Source of the DNA: Bacteroides sp.
GTDB lineage: Bacteria > Bacteroidota > Bacteroidia > Bacteroidales > Muribaculaceae
Direction of reading: 5' to 3'
DNA: 47,133 nucleotides
Assembly: GCA_014801535.1 (NCBI GenBank)
Contig: JAAVEA010000030.1
Location: forward strand, 1 to 47,133
The stretch's first letter is position 1; each line of letters opens with the position of its first letter. The position numbers and the translations under genes were made by a program. Below the pieces are notes generated by a model. It was not told the DNA's origin. It saw only the letters and a program-made list of their open reading frames with translations, and made no database searches. This document shows, piece by piece, positions 16,654 to 25,046 of the stretch.

Positions 16654-17514
16654 TTATGCTGATGCAATCTTAGTAAGCTCGGTTTCGATTTTACGTGCTA
16701 AAGCGGCATTGTCCTTGATGAAGTTGGAGAGGGATAGGAGGGGATGGGGAGTGGCATTTGCATTCTCCTTCACATGTTTTTCGGAAGGGATGTCGTTTTC
16801 AGTGAACATCTGGCAGTCGGCCACGAATGTAAAACAGTCTTCGAGAAGATCAGGCCATTGCGTAAGATCAACTCTTGTCTGGAGGGAGTCAAGACAGAGG
16901 CTTGTCGCCGAGGCTGCTTTCATGAGTCGGTGTACCGCCGATCCTTCGGTGCGATCAATGCTCAGACCAGAAGGTTTGTATATATCGGCCATATCATCGA
17001 TTGAAAAATCGGGGTTATAACGCGGCTCCGCTTTTCCTCTTTTTGCCAGAGGGGTGGTTGCTGCATAGCAGTAGGTGAGGAAATTATTAAGATTGTGTAG
17101 AATCTGTGGAATTGACTTCATGAGGTGGTCTTTCATTGAGGCCTCGTGCAGTTTGCGTTGTTTCTCAATTTCGGCTGTGACATCGATTTCTGATTTCATT
17201 GATCCCACGGCATTAAGGAAAAATCCCAGTATGGTCAACCCACACATCACTTCTATGGCTGTGACTAACTGAGCCCATCCATGTGCGGGAGTGTAATCGC
17301 CAAAGCCTAAAGTGGTTATGGTGACAATGCTATAGTAGAGCCATGAGCCGAAGTCAGTTCCTGCCCCGTCAGGGATTCGGAACTGACCGTCGGGCAACGC
17401 CCAGTAGATAAGCGCGAAGACGGGAGTAAGACCTATGTAGAGGCATATCCATACTATTGGGCGCACGTTGGACACAACGTGGAAGAAATGGCGGATGCGA
17501 TCGGAAATTGTCAT
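16654..17514 (-). CDS. Two-TM potassium channel with cytoplasmic helical domain
   Basis: Inner-membrane ion channel. Transmembrane segment 1 is at about residues 18-40 (VWICLYIGLTPVFALIYW). A pore helix and selectivity filter TTLGFGD follow (67-73; TVGYGD-like), and TM2 is at about 82-106. The remaining 180 residues are cytoplasmic and helical, without an RCK/TrkA nucleotide-binding fold that I can recognise, so the gating signal is unknown. The length of 286 aa is compatible with simple Ion_trans_2 channels. The gene is alone, and its 3' end touches repeat array 3. Confidence 0.85.
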   Translation of the reverse strand: MTISDRIRHFFHVVSNVRPIVWICLYIGLTPVFALIYWALPDGQFRIPDGAGTDFGSWLYYSIVTITTLGFGDYTPAHGWAQLVTAIEVMCGLTILGFFLNAVGSMKSEIDVTAEIEKQRKLHEASMKDHLMKSIPQILHNLNNFLTYCYAATTPLAKRGKAEPRYNPDFSIDDMADIYKPSGLSIDRTEGSAVHRLMKAASATSLCLDSLQTRVDLTQWPDLLEDCFTFVADCQMFTENDIPSEKHVKENANATPHPLLSLSNFIKDNAALARKIETELTKIASA

Positions 17515-17642
17515 ATCAGAATTTCTTTAGTAATTATGATATAACAACAAGTGAAATTGACTGATTGTTGGCGGAAAGGGGATTTATGGCTCTTAGATTA
17601 TCAGCTTGGATTATCGGCTTGGCGACAGAGTCGCTGACGGAA

Positions 17643-17743
17643 ACGGCTTCGCAAGGGTTGGGCCAAAGCGTGGCTTTGGAACGGAACGGCTCCGCGAGGG
17701 TTGGGCCAAAGCGTGGCTTTGGAACGGGACGGCTTCGCGAAGG
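17643..17743. repeat. 43-bp tandem repeat with internal hairpins
   Basis: Units start at 17643, 17686 and (partial, 15 bases) 17729, giving an exact 43-bp period with few differences. Each full unit contains CCAAAGC-GTG-GCTTTGG, a 7-bp hairpin. It lies upstream of the channel gene and beyond the 3' end of the tonB-like gene; no gene is visible in 17515-17804. Confidence 0.85.
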
Positions 17744-17804
17744 AGAAACCTTAATTTTGGAGTGAAGTTTAATTTTGGGAGAAGGCTAAATTGGGGAAGA
17801 ACTT

Positions 17805-18551
17805 TTATTTCGGGGTTATGGTGAAGGTGATTGAACCGCGCGTTTCTCCGGCTCCTTTTTTCGCTGACCAGCGGGCTGAACGGGCTGCCTGTTCGCATGC
17901 GCGGCGGATGGATGCGTCAGGAGCTCCGGAGGCTGTGGCGGAGATTACTTTGCCGTCGGCATCAATCACAACGGAAACTTTAACGGTAGTCTTATGCCGC
18001 AGCGTGACATCGGGGGAAGGACATCCATTGAATACACGGCCATTGGCGGTGCCGCTTATGCCGACTCCTGTTCCTCCGGATCCGTTGCTACCGGTTTTTC
18101 CTCCCGGGGTGCCATTTTTACCGGAGAATTTGTTGGCCATGGCAGAAGAGATCTTGGATTGCTCCTCGTTGGTGGCCGGAGGGTCGGTGGCTTTTACAGG
18201 TGATTCTGTTTTCTGAGTTATTTTCTTCTCTATCTGTGGTGCAGGTTTGGTGTTTTCTCCCGGCTCCACAATTTTTGTATTCTCAACGGGAGCTTTCACC
18301 GGTTCTCCCTGTTCCACGGGTGCGGGTGCATCATTCTCTGTTGCATCAGGCTCTCCCTGCACTTTCAGTATTTCAGGTTCAATGAAAGTTTCCTCTTCAT
18401 CTTCGGGCAGCATTATCTCAGGAGTAGAAGCCTCTGCGAGTTCGATGCGCTGAAAACTCATCCCTCCCTTGAAAAGGAAGAGAATCAGAATAAGCAGCGC
18501 GATAAAAGTTATGCCTGCCGCGATTGCCCTATCTTTATTTTCAGTTGTCAC
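17805..18551 (-). CDS. tonB: TonB-family energy transducer
   Basis: Periplasm-spanning protein that passes proton-motive force from ExbB/ExbD to outer-membrane transporters. One N-terminal TM segment (about residues 10-27, IAAGITFIALLILILFLF) is followed by a long Pro/Glu/Lys-rich linker (about 40-150) and a Gly-rich stretch. The C-terminal TonB-like domain (about 165-248) includes VKVSVVIDADGKVISA and ends in FTITPK. Translation begins at GTG (18551); no good ATG is available before the TM. It is the last gene of pdxJ-exbB-exbD-tonB, 33 bases after exbD. The canonical C-terminal YP motif is weak, so family assignment is by architecture and context. Confidence 0.85.
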   Translation of the reverse strand: MTTENKDRAIAAGITFIALLILILFLFKGGMSFQRIELAEASTPEIMLPEDEEETFIEPEILKVQGEPDATENDAPAPVEQGEPVKAPVENTKIVEPGENTKPAPQIEKKITQKTESPVKATDPPATNEEQSKISSAMANKFSGKNGTPGGKTGSNGSGGTGVGISGTANGRVFNGCPSPDVTLRHKTTVKVSVVIDADGKVISATASGAPDASIRRACEQAARSARWSAKKGAGETRGSITFTITPK

Positions 18552-18584
18552 TTGCGGTTATAGATGAAGAGTTTTGTTGGATGT

Positions 18585-19028
18585 TTATTTTTTTACGGTC
18601 TTTGCTTTTGTGGCCAGAACGATGTGCATGTCATTACGTGCGGCCATGTCGAGGACATTAACCACCTGGCCGTAATCTACTACAGAGTCTGCATATAGAG
18701 CCACAGCCCGTGTAGAATCAGCCTGATGAATGATTGATAATTCGGCAGTGAGCTGGTCGAGCGACAGTTCGCGAGGAGCTGTGTTTGCTTCCACCACCGA
18801 ATCGTTCCGGTCAACCACGAGGTAATATTTGCTGTCGCTGTCAATATAGATCTCCGTGACCGGTTTTTCCGAAGTCTGCTCGCTGCTTTGCGGAAGATTT
18901 ACATCGATAGCCGCAGGGAAGATAATGGTGGAGGTCACCATAAAGAAAATGAGCAGAAGGAAAATCACGTCGGTCATCGAAGACATTGAAAATGTATCGA
19001 GCGACTGGAAATTACGTTTAAGGGCCAT
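18585..19028 (-). CDS. exbD: ExbD/TolR-family biopolymer transport protein
   Basis: Inner-membrane component of the Ton/Tol motor. The N-terminus MALKRNFQSLDTFSMSSMTD precedes a single TM (about residues 20-42, VIFLLLIFFMVTSTIIFP) with the conserved Asp just before it (SMTDVIFLLLIFFMV). The periplasmic domain follows (NLPQSSEQ, then ALYADSVVDYGQVVNVLDMA). The length of 147 aa is normal. The exbB stop is 6 bases upstream and the tonB-like gene follows, so the three form one motor operon. Confidence 0.93.
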   Translation of the reverse strand: MALKRNFQSLDTFSMSSMTDVIFLLLIFFMVTSTIIFPAAIDVNLPQSSEQTSEKPVTEIYIDSDSKYYLVVDRNDSVVEANTAPRELSLDQLTAELSIIHQADSTRAVALYADSVVDYGQVVNVLDMAARNDMHIVLATKAKTVKK

Positions 19029-19034
19029 ATCCGA

Positions 19035-19661
19035 TTATTTGGCGGGTTCGTTAAGGAGATCCATAAATTCCATGGTCTTGGTTTCAAGGCCATTCATCAC
19101 GCGGTTCACGCGGGCCACCAAATAATTGTATGCGAAAAGAGCCGCGATTCCAACCACGAGACCGGCCACGGTGGTGACGAGAGCCTGATAAATACCGCTT
19201 GAAAGAACGGTGATGTCGGCTGATGTGCCGGCAGAAGCCAGGGAGAAGAAAGCCTGGATCATACCTACTACAGTTCCGAGGAATCCAAGCATCGGGGCAC
19301 CGGCGGCAGTGGTTGAAAGCCAAGGAAATCCCTTGCCGAGATTTGCCACCTCAATGTTTCCGGTGTTCTCTATGGCTACGAGCACGTCATTCATTGGGCG
19401 ACCGATTCTGGTTAGACCTTTCTGGATAAGGCGTGCATATGGAGTATTTGTCTTCTTGCAGAGGTTATTGGCTGATTCGATATCTCCTTCATGCACATAG
19501 TCGCGTATGCGGTTCATGAACTGACGGTCATCTTTAGAGGCTCTGGAGATCACGATAGTGCGCTCAGTGAAGATATATATAGTCACCACCAACAGGATTG
19601 CCAGAGGAATCATAATATATCCGCCGTCGATCACGAGCGACCAGAAATTTAGGGTTTGCAT
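19035..19661 (-). CDS. exbB: ExbB/TolQ/MotA-family proton channel
   Basis: Inner-membrane proton-channel subunit. TM1 is at about residues 12-30 (GGYIMIPLAILLVVTIYIF). A cytoplasmic helical region follows (FMNRIRDYVHEGDIESANNL). The signature region includes AAGAPMLGFLGTVVGMIQAF, then TM3 IYQALVTTVAGLVVGIAALFAYN. The length of 208 aa is normal. pdxJ lies 30 bases upstream and exbD 6 bases downstream. Confidence 0.94.
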   Translation of the reverse strand: MQTLNFWSLVIDGGYIMIPLAILLVVTIYIFTERTIVISRASKDDRQFMNRIRDYVHEGDIESANNLCKKTNTPYARLIQKGLTRIGRPMNDVLVAIENTGNIEVANLGKGFPWLSTTAAGAPMLGFLGTVVGMIQAFFSLASAGTSADITVLSSGIYQALVTTVAGLVVGIAALFAYNYLVARVNRVMNGLETKTMEFMDLLNEPAK

Positions 19662-19691
19662 TTTAATTTGGCTTTTCGGAGTTGTTTGAGT

Positions 19692-20405
19692 TTATCGTAT
19701 GCAGTTAAGATAACGCTTTATGGTTTCGTCAAGTCCCCAGTAAAGACAATCGGAAATAAGGGCATGCCCTATGCTCACTTCATCGAGACGAGGGAGCCGA
19801 CGATAGAGGAAATGAAGATTATGTGTGTTGAGGTCGTGTCCTGCATTCAAACCTATGCCTGAATCCACGGCTGCCTTTGCCGCCTTTATGTATGGTTCGG
19901 CCGCCTTGTCTGGATCGAGAGGGAAGAGGTCGGCATAGGGTTTTGTGTATAGCTCCACTCTGTCGGCTCCTATTCTTGCGGCCTCCTTGACTTGTGAAGG
20001 CTCCGGATCAACGAAAACCGATGTGCGGATTCCGGCCGAACGCAGACGTTCGATCACAGGGATAAGGAATTCCGCTTCTCCCTTCACATCCCAGCCTGCG
20101 GAAGAAGTTATGGCGTCGGGGGCGTCAGGCACGAGTGTGACCTGTTCGGGGTTTGCTTCAATCACGAGTTTGAGAAACTCGGGAGAAGGATACCCCTCAA
20201 TATTGAATTCAGTGGATATGGCTCGACGCAATTCATAGACATCGGCACGAGTGATATGCCTCTCATCGGGACGAGGATGAACGGTTATTCCCTGTGCGCC
20301 TGCGCGTTCGCATGCAAGCGCAAATTCCACCACGTCGGGCACGTTCTCGCCACGGGCGTTGCGGATGGTGGCAACCTTATTGATATTTACACTTAATCTT
20401 GTCAT
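19692..20405 (-). CDS. pdxJ: Pyridoxine 5'-phosphate synthase
   Basis: Condenses 1-deoxyxylulose 5-phosphate with 3-amino-2-oxopropyl phosphate to make pyridoxine 5'-phosphate (DXP-dependent vitamin B6 route). Family motifs are [45 protein letters not shown] (active-site Glu), [11 protein letters not shown] and GLNAGHDLN (catalytic His). The length of 237 aa is normal. It heads the pdxJ-exbB-exbD-tonB cluster and is divergent from the CBS gene and nadK. Confidence 0.96.
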   Translation of the reverse strand: MTRLSVNINKVATIRNARGENVPDVVEFALACERAGAQGITVHPRPDERHITRADVYELRRAISTEFNIEGYPSPEFLKLVIEANPEQVTLVPDAPDAITSSAGWDVKGEAEFLIPVIERLRSAGIRTSVFVDPEPSQVKEAARIGADRVELYTKPYADLFPLDPDKAAEPYIKAAKAAVDSGIGLNAGHDLNTHNLHFLYRRLPRLDEVSIGHALISDCLYWGLDETIKRYLNCIR

Positions 20406-20406
20406 T

Positions 20407-20437
20407 ATTGAAAATTGGCATAATTTTTGTAACTTTG
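20407..20437 (+). promoter_or_regulatory. Promoter of the CBS-domain/nadK operon
   Basis: ATTG (20407-20410), a 19-base spacer and TAACTTTG (20430-20437, exact TAnnTTTG) give a leader of about 130 bases before the CBS gene. Confidence 0.65.
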
Positions 20438-20573
20438 CGTAGTAGAGGTCTGTGTTTGATTTTTATCAGCTATATGGCAGATCTCGGCTCAAAAATATCT
20501 GATAGAGCAAACGCACCTTACTTTGCGATTGTTACAATTATAAATCAGATGCAAATTTAAGAAAAAAAAGAAT

Positions 20574-21080
20574 ATGATAAAAGCGAAAGACGTAATATCA
20601 CGGATTCAACCGCTTCAAGAGTCGTTTACGGGGGTAACTGTGCCGGGCGAAATGCCCCTTGTCGATGTTCTTCCCCGTCTTCTCGACGCTCCGGGCCGCG
20701 TTGTCGGTGTGGAGGAGGGAGGGGAGCGTGTCGGCGTGATCGACCAGACTTCGCTTCTTGAAGGGTTGGGAAGGATGATTCCGGCCAGAGACGATTCAAG
20801 CATCGTCACATTGGAATGCGCTCCGGCCGATTACAGTGCATCGCGCATTTCTCATGCTGTGGAAGATTCAGACGCACACATAGTTGACTTATGGTCGGCT
20901 CCGGCGGAAAACGGAAAAATACGTGTCACACTCAGAGTGAGACGTTCCGATCCGACTCCGACAGTGCATAATCTTGAACGCTATGGCTACGATGTGGTTG
21001 ACACTTCCTCGTCAGATTATCAGGATGCGGAGGTGGCCTGGGAGAGACTGCTTGCCCTCAACGCTCTTCTGAACGTGTGA
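20574..21080 (+). CDS. CBS-domain protein
   Basis: A 168-aa cytoplasmic protein. Residues about 5-120 resemble a CBS pair (KAKDVISRI at the start, then RVVGVEEGGERVGVIDQTSL), often adenosyl-ligand sensors. The C-terminal part (KIRVTLRVRRSDPTPTVHNL to the end) looks ACT-like. No catalytic residues are evident. nadK begins 30 bases later, and the CBS-nadK pair next to pdxJ is an arrangement I recall from other Bacteroidales. A regulatory role for NAD kinase is suggestive only. Confidence 0.7.
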   Translation: MIKAKDVISRIQPLQESFTGVTVPGEMPLVDVLPRLLDAPGRVVGVEEGGERVGVIDQTSLLEGLGRMIPARDDSSIVTLECAPADYSASRISHAVEDSDAHIVDLWSAPAENGKIRVTLRVRRSDPTPTVHNLERYGYDVVDTSSSDYQDAEVAWERLLALNALLNV

Positions 21081-21110
21081 TGCACCTGACACCAATTCAC
21101 CGGTTTTCTT

Positions 21111-21977
21111 ATGGATACACTCGCTATATTCGGCAATCATTATCAGCAGAGGCATTTTGCCGGCCTGCGGAATTTCTTTGATAATCTACCCTCGAAAGGT
21201 TTCAAAGTGTATATAGAAAGAGATTTCGCTCAATATCTCAACTCTGTGGGGATCGATACCGGGGATGTTACGGTTGTCGAAAAATTTCCGCGTGGCGTGG
21301 ATTGTGTGGTGAGTATAGGTGGTGACGGCACTTTTCTGCAGGCTGCTCAGTGGGTAGGGAGTAGGGAGACTCCGATTTTGGGTGTCAATACGGGTCACCT
21401 GGGCTTTCTGGCAAGTTATTCTCTCGATGATACCGATGAGCTGCTGAGTGTAATGGCCGACAAACGCGGGCGGCTTGAGCGACGGGCTGTGATTGAAGTG
21501 GCCTGCGAGGCTATGCCGGAAGATTTCTGGCCATATGCATTGAACGAAGTGGCGGTATTAAAGGGAGATTCGGCTTCCATGGTGACAGTTCATGCGGAAA
21601 TAGACGGCTATTTCCTTGCCGATTATATGAGTGACGGTCTTGTGGTTTCGACCCCTACCGGTTCCACCGCCTACAACCTTTCATTGGGAGGACCTATACT
21701 TCAGCCCACGCTCAGTTGTCTTGTGTTGTCGCCTATTGCAGCTCATTCGCTCACGATGCGCCCATTGGTAGTGTCGGGCGATTCGAGAATAGTTCTTACC
21801 CCTAAATCTCGTGCGCGGGAGTGCCGGGTGAGTCTTGACGGCCGGTCATTCCTTATAAACTCAGGCGATTCTATAGTTTTGAAGGAAGCTCCTTTCAAAG
21901 TGTGCGTAGTGCGAAGACCCGATGGTAATTTCTCCCGTCTTCTTAGAAATAAACTTGGCTGGGCTACACGTCCGTAA
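21111..21977 (+). CDS. nadK: NAD kinase
   Basis: Phosphorylates NAD to NADP. Diagnostic motifs are VVSIGGDGTFLQA (GGDG at residues 70-73, catalytic Asp72), NTGHLGFLA, ALNEVAVLKG and DGLVVSTPTGSTAYNLSLGG. The C-terminal RECRVSLDGR segment is also typical. The length of 288 aa is normal. It is the second gene after the CBS protein and ends at a perfect 50-bp palindrome. Confidence 0.97.
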   Translation: MDTLAIFGNHYQQRHFAGLRNFFDNLPSKGFKVYIERDFAQYLNSVGIDTGDVTVVEKFPRGVDCVVSIGGDGTFLQAAQWVGSRETPILGVNTGHLGFLASYSLDDTDELLSVMADKRGRLERRAVIEVACEAMPEDFWPYALNEVAVLKGDSASMVTVHAEIDGYFLADYMSDGLVVSTPTGSTAYNLSLGGPILQPTLSCLVLSPIAAHSLTMRPLVVSGDSRIVLTPKSRARECRVSLDGRSFLINSGDSIVLKEAPFKVCVVRRPDGNFSRLLRNKLGWATRP

Positions 21978-21992
21978 ATTTGAGGAAAATAA

Positions 21993-22042
21993 AAATAAGA
22001 ATAAGGGGAATGCGTTGCAACGCATTCCCCTTATTCTTATTT
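21993..22042. terminator. Perfect 50-bp palindrome, bidirectional terminator
   Basis: The two 25-base arms (21993-22017 and 22018-22042) are exact reverse complements with no spacer. The GC-rich core is flanked by AAATAAGAATAA / TTATTCTTATTT, providing U-tracts both ways. It sits between the nadK stop (21977) and the convergent secG stop (22067). Confidence 0.9.
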
Positions 22043-22066
22043 GGGATATTTGGAGTCTTAACCCAT

Positions 22067-22438
22067 TTATTTTGCCGGAGTGGCTGCCGGAGCGGGAGCT
22101 GCCGCAGGCTTCTCTGCTGCAGGGGCAGCCTTCGCCGGAGCGGGAGCGTTAACAGGAGCGGGAGCTGCTGTAGTTGTTGCCGGAGCAGCAGGCTGGATGC
22201 TTGAGCTTGTGATAGGAGTCTTCACAGTGAATGCAGCGCAGATGCTGAGCACACAGATGAAAATTGCAAGGCTCCATGTCGCTTTCTCAATAAAATCGGT
22301 TGTCTTACGGTAGCCGAGATATTGGTTACCTCCTGAATAGTCGGATGCGAGACCGCCTCCTTTTGATTTCTGAATCAGAACCACGCCGATGAGAAGTAGG
22401 CTGGCCAATACGATAAGAATGCTGATAAAGATATACAT
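22067..22438 (-). CDS. secG: Protein translocase subunit SecG
   Basis: Small auxiliary subunit of the SecYEG translocon. Two TM segments (about residues 3-23 and 52-72) flank the conserved loop KSKGGGLASDYSG. The C-terminal 45 residues are a low-complexity Ala/Pro tail, commonly seen in Bacteroidetes SecG. The length of 123 aa is normal for this group. It is the last gene of a minus-strand cluster after lptE and the hypothetical gene. Confidence 0.93.
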   Translation of the reverse strand: MYIFISILIVLASLLLIGVVLIQKSKGGGLASDYSGGNQYLGYRKTTDFIEKATWSLAIFICVLSICAAFTVKTPITSSSIQPAAPATTTAAPAPVNAPAPAKAAPAAEKPAAAPAPAATPAK

Positions 22439-22547
22439 ATCTTGGTTAATTATTTAATTATCAAATATAAATCATGTAAATAGCCTCCCGTTTCCCACAT
22501 GTCGCCTCATCGAAATGAATCCTTTTGAGACTGTCGGGAAATGGAGG

Positions 22548-23219
22548 TCACTGTTTCTGCGACTTTGATTGATTAAGAATCAATTTTTTAAGAAACCGTA
22601 TTTGGTCTGCAAAGTAAATACTTTTTTTCGGATTTTTCAAACTTAAATCGGTAATAATTTCAAGAGCCTTGCTATAATTGCCGTTTTTTATCATGGCACG
22701 GGCGAGAGATTCCGACAGTTGCGGCACATCTTTTGTTTTCTCAGGCTCGTTATCCGATTTTTCAGGTTTGGCTATATATTTCTCTTTCTCTGTGTGATCC
22801 GGAGCTGATTTCTCTTTTTCCGGAGAGAGGAATGATTTGAGAAGCGAAGCAGTGTCATCGTCTGAATTTTCGTTAGTGTTGTCAACGATCAGGGGGTCGC
22901 TCTCTATTGCAGAAAGATCGTAATCGGCCGGTGGAAGCGGAACAAGTTCCTCCACCTGTTTCACCTCCTTTGAATGAGGTGCCATCGGGTCTCCATATTT
23001 ATCAAGGAAAGAGTCGATTGTGTCTGCCGTGGATAGATCGGGCTTCATCATGTCGGGATAGAATTCGGAAAATTCAGCCGGATCAATTCCAAGAATCTCC
23101 CTGAGCGCCGCATTGTCACCGACAAGAACGGCTATTCTGCGAGCGAGACGCAAACGCTCTTCTCCGGCAGCTGCGGGAAGAGCCTCAATATCGGGTATTA
23201 CATAATAAGGATATTCCAT
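22548..23219 (-). CDS. Hypothetical protein with TPR-like C-terminus
   Basis: A 223-aa soluble protein with no signal peptide. Residues 1-60 contain a short ordered region (YYVIPDIEALPAA, NAALREILGID). The middle is acidic and Lys/Glu-rich, probably disordered. Residues about 165-215 read as a single TPR-like helix pair (SLARAMIKNGNYSKALEIIT, then NPKKSIYFADQIRFLKKLIL). It lies 4 bases after lptE, suggesting a link to envelope assembly. Function unknown. Confidence 0.75.
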   Translation of the reverse strand: MEYPYYVIPDIEALPAAAGEERLRLARRIAVLVGDNAALREILGIDPAEFSEFYPDMMKPDLSTADTIDSFLDKYGDPMAPHSKEVKQVEELVPLPPADYDLSAIESDPLIVDNTNENSDDDTASLLKSFLSPEKEKSAPDHTEKEKYIAKPEKSDNEPEKTKDVPQLSESLARAMIKNGNYSKALEIITDLSLKNPKKSIYFADQIRFLKKLILNQSKSQKQ

Positions 23220-23223
23220 AGTT

Positions 23224-23742
23224 TTACCAGTTTCCGAGAGTTGAGTTGAAGATAAGGGTTGCTAATTCTTCCGAAATCTGCTGACACAGTTCATCTTGCA
23301 CATCGGTCAGCATAAGCGAGGAAGAAAACTGCCGGTATGCCGAGAAGGTCTGGTCAATGTTGTTTGCGGAATTTTTATTATCCGTATATTTCACGCGCAC
23401 TGAAATGGTGAGCCGTGTCTCTGTTGCATAGGCATCAGTGCCGACAGCCTGAGGAGAAAGCGAATAGCCCGTTATCTCGCCAGTAAGATTGATGTCGGCA
23501 TTATTGGGATTGTCTGCGATCTGAAGTTTAGTCTGTCTTGTAACATAGTTGAGTATCTCGTTTTCGAAAGTTTGCTGCAAAGGAGGATAAACCAGAGATG
23601 CGCGTATTGGAAACTCTGAAACGTAAATAGTCTTGTAAATGTCGTAGTTGAGGATCGAGCCGTTGAACGTGAACACCGGCTTGCACCCTGTCAACAGCAG
23701 GAGAGGTGAGATTATGATGAGAAGCAGTAGTTTCAGTTTCAT
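23224..23742 (-). CDS. lptE: LptE-family LPS-assembly lipoprotein
   Basis: Outer-membrane lipoprotein partner of LptD in LPS insertion. The lipobox is LLTGC (Cys20). The mature part has the Bacteroidetes LptE pattern (TIYVSEFPIRASLVYPPLQQ, then ADINLTGEITGYSLSPQAV) with an alternating beta/alpha layout. The length of 172 aa is normal. The sigma-54 activator gene ends 2 bases upstream of its start and the hypothetical gene begins 4 bases after its stop, so they are tightly coupled. Confidence 0.88.
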   Translation of the reverse strand: MKLKLLLLIIISPLLLLTGCKPVFTFNGSILNYDIYKTIYVSEFPIRASLVYPPLQQTFENEILNYVTRQTKLQIADNPNNADINLTGEITGYSLSPQAVGTDAYATETRLTISVRVKYTDNKNSANNIDQTFSAYRQFSSSLMLTDVQDELCQQISEELATLIFNSTLGNW

Positions 23743-23744
23743 TG

Positions 23745-24986
23745 TCAGGAGTCGAGATCAAACTCGCTTATTTTTCGGTAAATGGTTCGTAATGAAATGC
23801 CGAGTTCTTCGGCGGCGGCCTTTTTATTCCCCTTGTTTCTTTCAAGAGCATTTCTTATGGCTTCTTTCTCAGTTGCATCGACTGATTGCGAAAGAGGAGT
23901 GTCGGGCTGGGGTGTTGTTGAAAAGTCTCCGGTTGGTATTATTTCTTCCGGAGGAAGTTTCATGAGAGCATTGAAACGTTTCCCTTTCTCATGACGCTCA
24001 CCACTGAAAAAGCTATCGTCATCGCGCCCGTTTCCGGCGGCATTGAAAGCGGCCTTCAGTTCGGCAATCTCCCCTTTGAGAGAGAAAATCATCTTCCAGA
24101 GCATTTCGCGTTCCTGCTCATATCCCTGCTGTGAATTTTTTGATGTGGCAGGAGTGGATAGCCCGGAATGATCAATTGGGAGAGCCTCCAGAATCTGGTC
24201 GCGTGAAATCTGATCACCGGCATTGAAGAGCGCCAATTGCTCAACTATGTTTTTAAGCTGCCTCACATTTCCCGGCCACCGGTAGAGCCTCATCGCTTTA
24301 ATGGCGTCTTCGGAAAAAGATATGGGGGCTGTCATATATCTTTCTGCGAAATCTGAAGCGAATTTACGGGCAAGCAACTGTATGTCATCGCCCCGGTCGT
24401 GAAGATTCGGCACTTCGATTCTCACAGTAGAGAGACGATAGTAAAGGTCTTCACGGAATTTACCCTGTTTCACAGCCTGCAGAAGGTCTACGTTGGTGGC
24501 GGCCACAATGCGTATATTTGTTTTCTGCACCACCGAAGAGCCAACTTTAAGGAACTCGCCTGTTTCCAGCACACGCAGAAGCCGCGCCTGAGTGGTGAGT
24601 GGAAGTTCGGCCACTTCATCAAGGAATACGGTTCCTCCATCGGCCTCTTCAAAATATCCCTTGCGGGCAGCGATCGCACCCGTGAAGGAACCTTTCTCAT
24701 GACCGAAAAGCTCACTGTCGATAGTTCCTTCAGGGATTGCACCGCAATTGACCGCTATATATTTCTTATGTTTCCGCGCCCCATACTGATGAATTATCTT
24801 GGGAAAGAATTCTTTTCCAGATCCGCTTTCACCTGTGACGAGCACCGACAAGTCAATCGGAGCCACACGTATCGCACGGCTTATAGCATTCAAAAGGGCG
24901 GGTGCGTTGCCTATGATGGAGAAACGCTGTTTGGCTTGTTTTACTTCAGCTGATAGCTCAGGCATTGGGGATAAATCTTTTTTCAC
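23745..24986 (-). CDS. Sigma-54-dependent transcriptional activator without receiver domain
   Basis: Bacterial enhancer-binding protein. The AAA+ core has Walker A GESGSGKE (52-59), the sigma-54 contact loop GSFTGA (99-104, variant of GAFTGA) and Walker B GGTVFLDE (117-124). A Fis-type helix-turn-helix ends the protein (NKKAAAEELGISLRTIYRKI). Only about 25 residues precede the AAA+ domain, so there is no receiver or PAS sensor domain; activity must be controlled otherwise. Translation as drawn begins at GTG 24986, directly against a 20-bp palindrome; ATG at 24965 (codon 8) is a likelier start. lptE follows after 2 bases. Target genes are unknown. Confidence 0.92.
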   Translation of the reverse strand: MKKDLSPMPELSAEVKQAKQRFSIIGNAPALLNAISRAIRVAPIDLSVLVTGESGSGKEFFPKIIHQYGARKHKKYIAVNCGAIPEGTIDSELFGHEKGSFTGAIAARKGYFEEADGGTVFLDEVAELPLTTQARLLRVLETGEFLKVGSSVVQKTNIRIVAATNVDLLQAVKQGKFREDLYYRLSTVRIEVPNLHDRGDDIQLLARKFASDFAERYMTAPISFSEDAIKAMRLYRWPGNVRQLKNIVEQLALFNAGDQISRDQILEALPIDHSGLSTPATSKNSQQGYEQEREMLWKMIFSLKGEIAELKAAFNAAGNGRDDDSFFSGERHEKGKRFNALMKLPPEEIIPTGDFSTTPQPDTPLSQSVDATEKEAIRNALERNKGNKKAAAEELGISLRTIYRKISEFDLDS

Positions 24987-25006
24987 GAAGTTGTTTAAAC
25001 AACTTC
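24987..25006. repeat. GTTTAAAC-centred palindrome, copy 1
   Basis: A perfect 20-bp palindrome, GAAGTTGTTTAAACAACTTC, between the MFS gene stop (25047) and the sigma-54 activator start. Related copies lie at 29102-29119 and 45265-45290. It could be a regulator site or a transcript-end hairpin. Confidence 0.8.
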
Positions 25007-25046
25007 CGCAGTTGAAACGAAGAATCAGACTGCGAATATAATGAAA

